Assembly (NCBI GenBank): GCA_965657165.1
Contig: CBFHNG010000015.1
Location: 1-37,353, forward strand
Source of the DNA: UBA3537 sp965657165
GTDB lineage: Bacteria > Bacteroidota > Bacteroidia > Flavobacteriales > Flavobacteriaceae
Direction: 5' to 3'
Length of the DNA stretch: 37,353 nt
The position numbers and the translations under genes were made by a program. Numbering within the stretch: the first letter of the stretch is position 1; each line of letters opens with the position of its first letter. The notes beneath the pieces are model-generated. The model saw nothing but the letters and a program-made list of their open reading frames with translations. It had not been told where the DNA came from and searched no databases. Shown piece by piece: positions 7,109-15,392 of this stretch.

Positions 7109-7585
7109 ATGAAAGCAGCAAGCGTCGTTGAACTCCGCAAAGAGTTAGAGCATTTAGATAAAGAAAAACTCAAGCAACTTTGCTTGCGTTTAGCACGTTT
7201 CAAACTTGAAAACAAAGAACTCCTTACCTATCTTCTATTCGAATCAGAAGACGAATCTAGTTATGTTCTGAGCATTAAAAATCAATTAGATACACTTTTT
7301 TTAGACATCAATACCAACAGTTATTTTTATGTAAAAAAAAGTGTTAGAAAAATTTTGCGTCGTATTCGGAAATTTGCTCGCTATTCAAATCAACCTGAAA
7401 CAGAAGTGGAATTACTATTATACTTTTGCTTGAAAATGCAGGACATTAGACCATCAGTATTTAAAAATAAAACACTTACAAATATTTATAACAGACAGAT
7501 TGAATCTGCACAAAAAAAAACGAATAAACTTCATGAAGATTTACAATATGAGTACAATTTTCAAATTGAAGATTTAAAGCATTGA
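7109..7585 (+). CDS. Conserved hypothetical protein, helical
   Basis: A 158-residue protein I do not recognise beyond a general impression of a flavobacterial conserved hypothetical. It is charged and Lys/Glu-rich, with no signal peptide or membrane segment, and appears mostly alpha-helical: VVELRKELEHLDKEKLKQLC at the start, an Arg/Lys-rich centre VKKSVRKILRRIRKFARY (about 90-107), and a C-terminal helix EDLQYEYNFQIEDLKH. The basic central helix could contact nucleic acid or a partner, but that is inference. The stop lies two bases before the ATG of the polyphosphate glucokinase, so the two are almost certainly co-transcribed and translationally coupled. The upstream region has a 12-bp hairpin and an 18-bp palindrome, so expression of this pair may be specially controlled. 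Confidence 0.75.
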   Translation: MKAASVVELRKELEHLDKEKLKQLCLRLARFKLENKELLTYLLFESEDESSYVLSIKNQLDTLFLDINTNSYFYVKKSVRKILRRIRKFARYSNQPETEVELLLYFCLKMQDIRPSVFKNKTLTNIYNRQIESAQKKTNKLHEDLQYEYNFQIEDLKH

Positions 7586-7587
7586 TT

Positions 7588-8331
7588 ATGGAAATACTAG
7601 GTATAGACATTGGAGGATCGGGAATAAAAGGCGCCATTGTAGACACCAATAAAGGTGAAATTGTTAGTGAAAGATTGCGGATTCCAACACCAAAACCTGC
7701 AACTCCTGAAGCGATTTCTGAAGTTATAAAAATGCTCTGTAATCAACATCAATGGAACGGTATTGTAGGCGTTTCGTTTCCAACAATTGTAAAAAATGGA
7801 AAAGCCATGCATTATAGCAACTTAGATAAGTCTTGGCAAGGCACTCAAGTTGACCAATTGTTTAAATCTAGAGTTGGTACAGATTTTTTTGTAGTGAATG
7901 ATGCCGATGCTGCTGCAATGGGAGTAATGGAATTTGGAGAGGGAAAAAATGAAAAAGGACTTGTCATGACTATTACCATTGGAACCGGAATAGGCTCTGG
8001 TGTGTTTTTTAATGGAGAATTACTCTCTAATTTTGAATTGGGTCGTTTGTATGGAAAAAAAGGCGATATCATGGAATCATTTGCTTCAGATGCTGCTCGA
8101 AAACGAAATGATTGGGAGTTTAAAAAATGGGGGAAACGTTTAAATTTTTTCTTAAATCATATTGAAAAAAGTTTCAATCCAGATTTAATTATTCTTGGTG
8201 GCGGCGTGAGTAAAAAAATAGATCAATTTGCTAAGTATATTGATATTGAAACCCCGTTTAGAGCAGCCGAACTCAAAAATAATGCTGGAATTGTTGGTGC
8301 TGCACTTTTTGCAAAAAGAAATTGCAAATAA
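7588..8331 (+). CDS. ppgK: Polyphosphate glucokinase (ROK family)
   Basis: A 247-residue ROK-family sugar kinase that phosphorylates glucose using inorganic polyphosphate and/or ATP in the cytoplasm. The phosphate-1 loop GIDIGGSGIKG is at residues 5-15. NDADAAAMG carries the catalytic aspartate region, TITIGTGIGSGVF is the phosphate-2 loop, and IILGGGVSKK is the adenosine-type motif. The segment ESFASDAARKRNDWEFKKW is characteristic of the PpgK branch as opposed to ordinary ROK glucokinases or repressors. There is no N-terminal helix-turn-helix, so it is not a ROK regulator. The ATG at 7588 follows the upstream stop by two bases; a TTG two codons earlier would overlap that stop and is less likely. 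Its convergent neighbour holA ends two bases away. Confidence 0.88.
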   Translation: MEILGIDIGGSGIKGAIVDTNKGEIVSERLRIPTPKPATPEAISEVIKMLCNQHQWNGIVGVSFPTIVKNGKAMHYSNLDKSWQGTQVDQLFKSRVGTDFFVVNDADAAAMGVMEFGEGKNEKGLVMTITIGTGIGSGVFFNGELLSNFELGRLYGKKGDIMESFASDAARKRNDWEFKKWGKRLNFFLNHIEKSFNPDLIILGGGVSKKIDQFAKYIDIETPFRAAELKNNAGIVGAALFAKRNCK

Positions 8332-8333
8332 AA

Positions 8334-9335
8334 TTAATTTAAAATCCTAAAAACGAGTTCGTTATACAAGTCTTTCGGCTTCAAATTAGCGTCCACACCC
8401 TTACTTTTTGTATCCATAGTGCGCAGTGTTTGAAAAACTCCACTGATACGCCGCATGGGAAAATTTCTAGCGCCAACAAGATAGTCCTCTAAAAAATAAG
8501 GATTTACACCAATTGCCCTAGAAAGAGTCTTTGGATTTCTATCAGAAACGGTATGTAAGGTCATCAATTTTGTGAAAAAATTATACAAGGTTGCTACCGT
8601 AACCACCATGGGATGTTGGTTTGGGTTTTCCGAAAAATAACGTACAATTTGATAGGCTTTTTTGTGATTGAGCTGTGCAATAGCATTTTGTAATTCAAAA
8701 TTATTGTAATCTTTTGAAATTCCAATATTTTCTTGAATGAGCTCTGGAGTAATCGTACTTTCAGTGTTCATAACCAACTGTAACTTGCTTAACTCGTTTG
8801 AAATTTTGGATAAATCATTACCTAAATAATCGCTCAACAAATAGTTTGCTTTTGGAGTAATTTGAAGATTCTTTTTTTGAAGCTCACTACTGATAAAAGC
8901 TGGTATTTTACTGTCGTAAACTTTTTTACTTTCAAAAACAACATGTGCTTTTGATAAGGCCTTATATAATGCTTTTCTTTTGTCAATGGTTTTGTATTTA
9001 TAACAAAAAACCAATGTGGTTGTAAGTTGGGGATTTTGAGCGTATGGTAATAATTGCTCTATCGTTCTGCTTAAATTTTGTGCTTCTTTGACAATGATAA
9101 CCTGTCTACTTGCTATCATTGGAAAACGTTTTGCACTAGAAACAATAGCATCAATTGTGGTGTCTTTTCCATAAATTACAGTTTGATCAAAACCGCGCTC
9201 GGCTTCTGCAAGTACAGAAGTTTCTATGTAAGATGAAATCTGATCAATAAAAAAGGACTCCTCCCCCATTAAAAAATAGATTGGAAGAATTTTTCCAGAT
9301 TTAATTTCATTTAAAATAGATTGTACTGTATGCAT
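8334..9335 (-). CDS. holA: DNA polymerase III subunit delta
   Basis: A 333-residue clamp-loader subunit. HolA opens the beta sliding clamp within the tau/gamma-delta-delta' complex. Visible is the N-terminal delta pattern LPIYFLMGEESFFIDQISSYIE (about 17-38), then FPMIASRQVIIVKEAQNL, then LLSDYLGNDLSKISNELSKLQL of the lid domain, and the C-terminal helical collar with ISKDYNNFELQNAIAQLN and NPYFLEDYLVGARNFPM. As usual for delta, there is no functional Walker A motif. Length is normal. It is divergent from the HsdR_N-type gene at 9363 with only 27 bases between the starts, and convergent with ppgK. A weak TAAATTTT -7-like sequence lies in the short shared promoter region. Confidence 0.93.
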   Translation of the reverse strand: MHTVQSILNEIKSGKILPIYFLMGEESFFIDQISSYIETSVLAEAERGFDQTVIYGKDTTIDAIVSSAKRFPMIASRQVIIVKEAQNLSRTIEQLLPYAQNPQLTTTLVFCYKYKTIDKRKALYKALSKAHVVFESKKVYDSKIPAFISSELQKKNLQITPKANYLLSDYLGNDLSKISNELSKLQLVMNTESTITPELIQENIGISKDYNNFELQNAIAQLNHKKAYQIVRYFSENPNQHPMVVTVATLYNFFTKLMTLHTVSDRNPKTLSRAIGVNPYFLEDYLVGARNFPMRRISGVFQTLRTMDTKSKGVDANLKPKDLYNELVFRILN

Positions 9336-9362
9336 TCAGAAAAAATTTAGCAAATTTGTAAT

Positions 9363-9824
9363 GTGCAAAAGTTAAACTTTCCATCATATAAATTCCGAAT
9401 CAAAAATAGCGAAAATAAAACGCAAATCTTTGATGAAATACGTAAAAAATTTGTGGTGCTTCAACCCGAAGAATGGGTACGCCAGCATTGTTTGCACTTT
9501 TTAATTAAAGAAAAAAAATATCCAATTTCATTGATTAATGTAGAAAAAGAACTTTATGTCCACCATCAAAAGAAGCGTTATGATATTGTTATTTATAATA
9601 ATGATGGTAGCGTCTTTTGTATTGTTGAATGCAAAGCTCCAAATGTCTCAATAAATCAAAAGGTTTTTGATCAAATTGCGCAATATAATTTAACTTTAGA
9701 CACCTCTTTCATGATGATTACTAATGGGATACATCATTATTATTGTACCATGGATAAATCAAATAAATCGTACCAGTTTTTGAAATCTTTTCCTGATTAT
9801 TTACCACAAAATAACAAAATATGA
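9363..9824 (+). CDS. Orphan type I restriction HsdR_N-domain protein (PD-(D/E)XK fold)
   Basis: A 153-residue stand-alone protein with the domain found at the N terminus of type I restriction R subunits. After FDEIRKKFVVLQPEEWVRQH (23-42) come VEKELYV, RYDIVIYNNDG (D74) and IVECKAPN (E89, K91), forming a plausible D...ExK nuclease site, with a downstream Gln in FDQIAQYN. No helicase, methylase or specificity gene is nearby, so this is not part of a restriction system. The start is GTG at 9363 (MQKLNFPSYKFR); the ATG at 9361 is in another frame. It overlaps the glycosyltransferase by four bases (ATGA) and is divergent from holA. As I recall, the holA neighbourhood is conserved in flavobacteria, which would point to a housekeeping nuclease-like role, but the function is unknown. 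Confidence 0.82.
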   Translation: MQKLNFPSYKFRIKNSENKTQIFDEIRKKFVVLQPEEWVRQHCLHFLIKEKKYPISLINVEKELYVHHQKKRYDIVIYNNDGSVFCIVECKAPNVSINQKVFDQIAQYNLTLDTSFMMITNGIHHYYCTMDKSNKSYQFLKSFPDYLPQNNKI

Positions 9825-10819
9825 AGATCGCCATTGTCATATTAAATTGGAATGGAAAGTCACTTCTTGAAGCATTTCTACCATCTGTAATTAAGTATAG
9901 CGCTGGACACGATATCTATGTTGTAGATAATGCTTCTAGCGATAACTCCATGGATTACATTAAAAAAAACCATCCAAAAGTAAAAACCATTGAATTTACT
10001 GAAAATTATGGTTACACAGGAGCCTACAACAGAGCTGTGAGAGAAATCAAAACCGATATTTTTTGCTTTCTTAATTCCGATGTTGCTGTTACTAAAAACT
10101 GGCTAAACTCTATAATTGAGTGCTTTGAAAAACAAACAAAAGTCGCCATTATTCAACCAAAAATTTTAGATCAAAAAGACCCAAATAAATTTGAATATGC
10201 AGGCGCTGGCGGCGGATTTATTGACAGACTTGGATATCCCTATTGTAGAGGAAGAATATTTAATTCAATTGAAAAAGATAGTGGACAATATGACGATACA
10301 AAAGAGGTGTTTTGGGCTTCTGGAGCTTGCTTTTTTATCCGCTCAAAAGTCTTTAATTTGTTAGAAGGTTTTGATGCTGATTTTTTTGCGCATATGGAAG
10401 AAATAGATCTGTGTTGGCGAGCATACAATAGAGGATTCAACATCAAATATATTGGGAATTCAACCGTTTTGCATGTTGGTGGTGCAACTCTAAATGCTTC
10501 AAATCCAAAAAAAACATATTTCAATTTTAGAAACAGCCTTTACACCCTTACAAAAAACGCCAAAGGCACACTATTATTTCTCATTATTTTACGGTTGATT
10601 TTAGATGGAATTGCAGGCATACACTTTTTGACACAAGGAAAACCAAAGCATACTTGGGCTGTAATTAAAGCGCACGGAAGTTTTTATACTAAACTGCCAA
10701 AATTACTTGAGTTTAGAAGAGTTAACATTCAAAAAAAGACCTATTCTAAGGTAAATTCTATTGTTTGGAATTATTTTGTTCTAAAAATTTCAAAATTCTC
10801 TAAATTAAATAATCATTAA
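9821..10819 (+). CDS. Glycosyltransferase family 2
   Basis: A 332-residue GT-A fold glycosyltransferase using a nucleotide sugar. MKIAIVILNWNGKSLLEAFLPSV opens the nucleotide-binding domain; VDNASSDNS, FTENYGYTGAYNRAV and FLNSDVAV (the DxD-like site) follow. ASGACFFIRSKVFNLLEGFDADFFAHMEEIDLCWRA is the acceptor-side ED region typical of rhamnosyl-type GT2 enzymes. One hydrophobic stretch (GTLLFLIILRLILDGIAGIHFL) near residue 250 suggests membrane association through the C-terminal part. It probably adds a sugar to a cell-surface glycan, but the substrate cannot be read. It overlaps the upstream gene by ATGA, so the pair is one transcription unit; a promoter for the next gene starts right after its stop. 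Confidence 0.9.
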   Translation: MKIAIVILNWNGKSLLEAFLPSVIKYSAGHDIYVVDNASSDNSMDYIKKNHPKVKTIEFTENYGYTGAYNRAVREIKTDIFCFLNSDVAVTKNWLNSIIECFEKQTKVAIIQPKILDQKDPNKFEYAGAGGGFIDRLGYPYCRGRIFNSIEKDSGQYDDTKEVFWASGACFFIRSKVFNLLEGFDADFFAHMEEIDLCWRAYNRGFNIKYIGNSTVLHVGGATLNASNPKKTYFNFRNSLYTLTKNAKGTLLFLIILRLILDGIAGIHFLTQGKPKHTWAVIKAHGSFYTKLPKLLEFRRVNIQKKTYSKVNSIVWNYFVLKISKFSKLNNH

Positions 10820-10832
10820 ATAACCACTTTTG

Positions 10833-10865
10833 TTGGTGTAAGGAATAGATTTTTTATTAAATTTG
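10833..10865 (+). promoter_or_regulatory. Promoter of the OmpA-family gene
   Basis: -33 TTG (10833-10835), a 22-base spacer and -7 TAAATTTG (10858-10865) fit the Bacteroidota TTG/TAnnTTTG promoter. It lies in the 77-base gap before the ATG at 10897. Confidence 0.6.
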
Positions 10866-10896
10866 ATAAATCTTCTAATGAATTAATTTTTTTAAC

Positions 10897-11751
10897 ATGA
10901 ATAAGCTATTTACACTAGGAATAATTTCCGCCTTAATTTTGACTTCTTGTGGACCAAACAAAGAGTTGGTTGCAGCACAAGAAGAATTGAAAGAAACTAA
11001 AGATTTATTAAATTCTACAGCAATGAAACTTAATGTTTGTCTATCAGACAAAGCAGCAGCTGATGCAAGTTTAGCAGCCATGAAAGAGCAATTAAAGGAT
11101 TTAAGAAAAACCAACGATGCTCTTTTTAGCAGCACAAAAGAAATGACAGTACTTACCACAAAAGGTGCTGAAAACCTTGAAAAAACCCTAGAAAGCTTGC
11201 AAGAACGTGATTTAAAAATAAGCCGTCTTCAAGATGCATTAACCAAAAAAGACAGTGTTACTCTTGCTATTGTTTCAAGTCTAAAAAAATCCGTTGGTAT
11301 TGATGATCCTGACATCGAAATCAATGTTGAAAAAGGTGTAGTTTTTATCTCAATTTCGGACAAACTTTTATTCAAAAGTGGGAGTTACATTGTGACCGAA
11401 AAAGCAAAAACAGTTCTTGGAAAAGTGGCTAAAGTTATTTCAGATAAACCCGATTTTGAAGCCATGATCGAAGGCCATACAGATAGTAGGAGTTTTAGTA
11501 ATGGTGTGCTTTTGGACAACTGGGATTTGAGTGTTAAAAGATCGACGTCTATTATTCGTGAATTACAAAAATTGGGCGTCAATCCATCTCAACTTATTGC
11601 CGCAGGACGAAGTAGCTATGTGCCATTAGTTGATAATGAAACTGCAGAAAATAGAGCAAAAAACAGACGTACTCGTGTAGTGGTTATGCCAAAAATTGAT
11701 CAATTTTATGATATGATCGAAAAAGAAATGAAACAACTGTCTGGACAATAA
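10897..11751 (+). CDS. OmpA-family peptidoglycan-binding lipoprotein
   Basis: A 284-residue envelope protein. The N terminus MNKLFTLGIISALILTSCG is a lipoprotein signal with the lipobox ending at C18. A coiled coil rich in Lys, Glu and Ala follows (about 22-125: AAQEELKETKDLL, then LSDKAAADASLAAMKEQLKDL). The C-terminal OmpA domain (about 145-270) has FKSGSYIVTEKAKTVLGKVA, IEGHTDSRSF, LSVKRSTSIIRELQKLG and the NRAKNRRTRVVV signature that contacts diaminopimelate in peptidoglycan. It probably tethers the outer membrane to the cell wall. It has its own promoter (10833-10865) and a terminator (11771-11800), so it is monocistronic. Confidence 0.92.
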   Translation: MNKLFTLGIISALILTSCGPNKELVAAQEELKETKDLLNSTAMKLNVCLSDKAAADASLAAMKEQLKDLRKTNDALFSSTKEMTVLTTKGAENLEKTLESLQERDLKISRLQDALTKKDSVTLAIVSSLKKSVGIDDPDIEINVEKGVVFISISDKLLFKSGSYIVTEKAKTVLGKVAKVISDKPDFEAMIEGHTDSRSFSNGVLLDNWDLSVKRSTSIIRELQKLGVNPSQLIAAGRSSYVPLVDNETAENRAKNRRTRVVVMPKIDQFYDMIEKEMKQLSGQ

Positions 11752-11770
11752 CAACAACAAATTTGGATAA

Positions 11771-11800
11771 AAAAAGCCCGGCCTTTTGGTAGGGCTTTTT
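11771..11800 (+). terminator. Rho-independent terminator after the OmpA-family gene
   Basis: AAAAAGCCC (11771-11779) pairs with GGGCTTTTT (11792-11800), with an inner CC/GG pair around a TTTT loop. The GC-rich stem with a T run lies 20 bases after the stop and just upstream of the pheT promoter. Confidence 0.88.
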
Positions 11801-11802
11801 AT

Positions 11803-11832
11803 TTGAAAGCTAATTCCTTTGAATTATCTTTG
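11803..11832 (+). promoter_or_regulatory. Promoter of pheT
   Basis: -33 TTG (11803-11805), a 19-base spacer and -7 TATCTTTG (11825-11832) match the Bacteroidota promoter consensus closely. It lies directly after the preceding terminator and 20 bases before the pheT ATG. This is the best promoter in the window. Confidence 0.75.
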
Positions 11833-11852
11833 CAATGCAATAAAACAATAGC

Positions 11853-14279
11853 ATGAAAATTTCATACAACTGGCTCAAACAATATGTCAATACCGACTGG
11901 GATTCCGAAAAAACAGCTGAATTACTTACCGATTTAGGCCTCGAAGTTGAAGGAACAGAGGTGTTTCAATCCGTTAAAGGAGGTTTAGAAGGGATTGTTG
12001 TAGGGCATGTTATGGAGTGCTCACAACATCCTAACGCAGACCGATTAAAACTAACTACTGTTGACATTGGATCTGGAGAACCCCTTAAAATTGTTTGTGG
12101 TGCACCAAATGTAGAAAAGAACCAAAAAGTTGCAGTAGCCACAATTGGAACAACATTATATACCAACGAAGGCGAGTCATGGAACATAAAAAAAGGTAAA
12201 ATTCGTGGAGAGGAAAGTCATGGAATGCTTTGTGCTGAAGATGAACTTGGACTTGGTGCCAGTCACGATGGTATACTTGTTTTAGATGACAGTGCTAAGA
12301 TAGGTACACCACTAGCCAGCTATTATGAAGTTGAGAACGATATTATCTTTGAGATTGGGCTAACCCCCAATCGTGCCGATGCCATGAGCCATTTTGGTAC
12401 GGCAAGAGATTTACGTGCTGGATTAATTCAAAATGGTGTCAGTTCTGAGTTAATGAGTCCCTCAGTCTCTGGATTTCATGTCAATAGTAGAACACTCAAA
12501 ATAGACATAGAAGTCAAAGATAAATTAAAAGCCCCACGCTATTGTGGTGTTACTATTTCTGGTGTCAAAGTACAAAACTCCCCTAAGTGGCTTCAAAATA
12601 GATTAAAAGCCATTGGATTGACTCCAATAAATAATATAGTAGATGCCACAAATTTTGTTTTACACGGATTAGGACAACCACTTCATGCTTTTGATGCTGA
12701 TAAAATTACGGATAAAAAACTTATCGTTCGGACAGCGCAGAAAAATGAGAAATTTACAACACTTGATGGTGTAGAACGCACGCTCCACGAAGATGATCTC
12801 ATGATTTGTGATGCAAATAAACCAATGTGTATTGCTGGTGTTTTTGGTGGATTAGACTCTGGTATTAGTGAGCAAACCACCAATATTTTCTTGGAATCTG
12901 CGTACTTCGATCCTGTAAGTATTCGAAAAACGGCAAAAAGACATGGATTAAGTACTGATGCTTCATTTAGATTTGAGCGTGGTGTAGATCCAAATATCAC
13001 TAAATATGCACTAAAACATGCTGCTTTACTGATTACAGAAATTGCTGGTGGTGAAATTTCAAGTGATCTTTGGGATGAATATCCTGTAAAAACTGAAGAT
13101 GTACAGGTATTGCTCAATTTTGAAAATATCACGACTATTATTGGGCAAGAAATACCTCGCGAAACTATCAAACAAATTCTTACTTCTCTTGAGATTAAAG
13201 TCAATAGTGTTACAGAAACTGGACTTGGACTTACCATTCCTGCTTATAGAAATGATGTCCAAAGAGAGATTGATGTCATTGAAGAGATTCTACGTGTTTT
13301 TGGATACAATAACGTTCATATTACAAATAAATTAAACGCCTCGATTTCAACAACTTCAAAAAAAGAACAGTACAAAATAGAAAATCATCTAGCCAATCAC
13401 TTGGTAAGTCTTGGATTTTATGAAATCATGACTAATTCTTTAACATCTGAAAAATACATTTCCTTGAGTGATCAACTTAATGAAAATGGATATGTAAAGA
13501 TTTTAAACCCTTTGAGTAGTGATTTATCATTAATGAGGAAAACAGTGTTGTTTTCTGGGCTTGAAGCATTGGCTTTTAATTTAAACAGACAACAAACACA
13601 GTTGAAACTATTTGAGTTTGGAAAAACATACCATCAATTTCAAGAAGAGCGAAAAGAATTCAAACACTTAGGACTATTTATGACAGGTCCAAAAACATTG
13701 GAAAACTGGAACACTCCATCCACAAGTGTTGACTTCTTTTACCTAAAAGGTGTGGTGTCTACTCTTTTCGAGAAAATTGGCATTAAAAATCTCAAAACAA
13801 AACCTATAAAAAGTGATGTTTTTGATGAGGGTTTGGCATTTTCAATCGGAAAAACTAACGCTGTTCAGTTTGGAATAATAAAACAAAAAATCTGCAAGGC
13901 TTTTAATATAGATCAAGATGTATATTATGCAGATTTTAATTGGGATTTAATTTTTGACTGCATCAAATCAACGAAAGTAAAATTCAAACCTATTTCTAAA
14001 TTTCCTGAGGTTAGGCGTGATTTTGCGTTATTGTTGGACGAAGACATTAAGTTTGAAACAATTTATCAGCTCGCAAAACAAACAGACAGTAAAGTACTTT
14101 CAGATATTAATTTATTTGATGTCTATAAGGGTAAAAATTTACCAGAGGGCAAAAAAAGTTATGCTGTAAGTTTCACATTAAAGGATGACACTAAAACACT
14201 AACTGATAAACAAATAGATAAAATAATGAGCAAGCTTCAACAGAAGTTTGAAAATGAAATTGGTGCTGAACTTCGCTAA
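11853..14279 (+). CDS. pheT: Phenylalanine-tRNA ligase beta subunit
   Basis: An 808-residue subunit of the alpha2-beta2 enzyme that charges tRNA-Phe. The domains are in the normal order: the EMAP/tRNA-binding OB fold (about 40-150, GIVVGHVMECSQHPNADRLK), B3/B4 editing and tRNA-binding domain (about 215-390, with NNIVDATNFVLHGLGQPLHAFDADK and FGGLDSGIS), B5 (about 400-475, ending in PAYRNDVQREIDVIEEI), the catalytic-like core (to about 690, with LNPLSSDLSLMRKTV) and the C-terminal ferredoxin-fold anticodon-binding domain (about 715-808, FPEVRRDFALLLDEDI). Length is normal for the bacterial protein. pheS is not adjacent, so the subunits are encoded apart, as in other Bacteroidota. It has its own promoter. 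It is convergent with trxB, with a 24-base gap that lacks a clear terminator. Confidence 0.97.
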   Translation: MKISYNWLKQYVNTDWDSEKTAELLTDLGLEVEGTEVFQSVKGGLEGIVVGHVMECSQHPNADRLKLTTVDIGSGEPLKIVCGAPNVEKNQKVAVATIGTTLYTNEGESWNIKKGKIRGEESHGMLCAEDELGLGASHDGILVLDDSAKIGTPLASYYEVENDIIFEIGLTPNRADAMSHFGTARDLRAGLIQNGVSSELMSPSVSGFHVNSRTLKIDIEVKDKLKAPRYCGVTISGVKVQNSPKWLQNRLKAIGLTPINNIVDATNFVLHGLGQPLHAFDADKITDKKLIVRTAQKNEKFTTLDGVERTLHEDDLMICDANKPMCIAGVFGGLDSGISEQTTNIFLESAYFDPVSIRKTAKRHGLSTDASFRFERGVDPNITKYALKHAALLITEIAGGEISSDLWDEYPVKTEDVQVLLNFENITTIIGQEIPRETIKQILTSLEIKVNSVTETGLGLTIPAYRNDVQREIDVIEEILRVFGYNNVHITNKLNASISTTSKKEQYKIENHLANHLVSLGFYEIMTNSLTSEKYISLSDQLNENGYVKILNPLSSDLSLMRKTVLFSGLEALAFNLNRQQTQLKLFEFGKTYHQFQEERKEFKHLGLFMTGPKTLENWNTPSTSVDFFYLKGVVSTLFEKIGIKNLKTKPIKSDVFDEGLAFSIGKTNAVQFGIIKQKICKAFNIDQDVYYADFNWDLIFDCIKSTKVKFKPISKFPEVRRDFALLLDEDIKFETIYQLAKQTDSKVLSDINLFDVYKGKNLPEGKKSYAVSFTLKDDTKTLTDKQIDKIMSKLQQKFENEIGAELR

Positions 14280-14303
14280 AAAATTTCTTAATATATCTTT
14301 AAA

Positions 14304-15254
14304 TTAGCCTTCTTTTGCAGCAAGATAGCGCTCCGCATCCAAAGCAGCCATACATCCAGTACCAGCAGCAGTAATCGCCTGTCTGTACACATGATCTGCA
14401 GCATCTCCACTAACAAAAACACCCTCAACATTTGTTCGAGATGTTCCAGGTTCATTAATAATATAACCTGTTTCGTCCAAATTTAAAAAGTCTTTAAAAA
14501 TATCAGTATTAGGTTTATGACCAATGGCAACAAAAAATCCTGTTGCTGGAATTTCTGTCTCAATTTTAGTTTTGTTGTTTACAACTTTAACACCTGTCAC
14601 AACTTGATCGTCACCAAGCACTTCAACAGTTTCAGTATTAAACATAATGTGGATATTTTCTGTATTTTTTACTCTGTTGGCCATAATTTTTGAAGCACGA
14701 AATACGTCTCTTCGTACAAGCATTGTTACTTTTGAACACAATTTTGAAAGATAATGTGCTTCTTCACAAGCAGAATCTCCAGCACCAACAATAACAACTT
14801 CTTGATTTCTGTAAAAGAAGCCATCACATACAGCACATGCCGATACACCACCGCCTAATTTTAAATATTTTTGTTCAGATTCTAGCCCCAAATACTTTGC
14901 GGATGCCCCTGTAGAAATAATGACCGTTTGGCAATGAATTTCTTTAGTATCGTTCACCCAAACTTTATGAATATCACCTGAAAAATCGACTTTTGTAATC
15001 CAACCATCACGAACATCTGATCCAAATCTCTCGGCTTGAGCTTTGAGTTCGAGCATCATTTCTGGGCCAGTTACACCATCTGGGTAACCAGGGAAATTTT
15101 CAACTTCATTAGTTGTTGTAAGTTGACCTCCTGGTTGAGTACCTTGATAGAGTACTGGATTCATGTTGGCACGAGCAGCATAGATTGCAGCAGTGTATCC
15201 TGCAGGGCCAGAGCCAATTATCAAGCATTTTACAGATTCAATCGTTTGTGACAT
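14304..15254 (-). CDS. trxB: Thioredoxin-disulfide reductase
   Basis: A 316-residue low-molecular-weight flavoprotein that reduces thioredoxin with NADPH. Visible are the FAD site GSGPAGYTAAIYAARA (14-29), the redox-active CAVC (140-143) in SACAVCDGFFYR, the NADPH site GAGDSACEEA (157-166) with VRRD for 2'-phosphate binding, and the C-terminal FAD motif GVFVSGDAADHVYRQ. Length and architecture are standard. The start MSQTIESVKCLII lies 20 bases from a -7 element (15274-15281). It is convergent with pheT and divergent from udk. Confidence 0.96.
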   Translation of the reverse strand: MSQTIESVKCLIIGSGPAGYTAAIYAARANMNPVLYQGTQPGGQLTTTNEVENFPGYPDGVTGPEMMLELKAQAERFGSDVRDGWITKVDFSGDIHKVWVNDTKEIHCQTVIISTGASAKYLGLESEQKYLKLGGGVSACAVCDGFFYRNQEVVIVGAGDSACEEAHYLSKLCSKVTMLVRRDVFRASKIMANRVKNTENIHIMFNTETVEVLGDDQVVTGVKVVNNKTKIETEIPATGFFVAIGHKPNTDIFKDFLNLDETGYIINEPGTSRTNVEGVFVSGDAADHVYRQAITAAGTGCMAALDAERYLAAKEG

Positions 15255-15273
15255 ATTTTCAAAATTTAGTTTA

Positions 15274-15281
15274 CAAAAATA
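15274..15281 (-). promoter_or_regulatory. -7 promoter element for trxB
   Basis: TATTTTTG on the minus strand matches TAnnTTTG and lies about 20 bases upstream of the trxB ATG. No convincing TTG -33 is visible. Confidence 0.5.
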
Positions 15282-15363
15282 GATGTTTTAATCATAAAAT
15301 GAGTGTTAAGTTATCAACAGAATGTGCAAACTTATTAATTATGGTTATACAATAAATAAATCT

Positions 15364-15371
15364 TAACTTTG
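15364..15371 (+). promoter_or_regulatory. -7 promoter element for the udk operon
   Basis: TAACTTTG matches TAnnTTTG and ends 21 bases before the ATG at 15393. It overlaps an in-frame TTG at 15369, which argues that ATG 15393 is the real start. The -33 region is weak. Confidence 0.55.
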
Positions 15372-15392
15372 TGGAAACAAAAACACAAACAA

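Noticed and set aside
7582..7587. TTG start two codons upstream for ppgK
   Set aside because: It overlaps the previous stop and adds only two residues before the conserved MEILGIDIGG; ATG 7588 is better.
9363..9824. Part of a type I restriction-modification system
   Set aside because: No methylase, specificity or helicase gene is present; only the N-terminal nuclease-like domain exists, in a holA/glycosyltransferase context.
15311..15319. TTATCAACA as a DnaA box
   Set aside because: A single near-match to TTATCCACA without a cluster, between trxB and udk, is expected by chance in AT-rich DNA.
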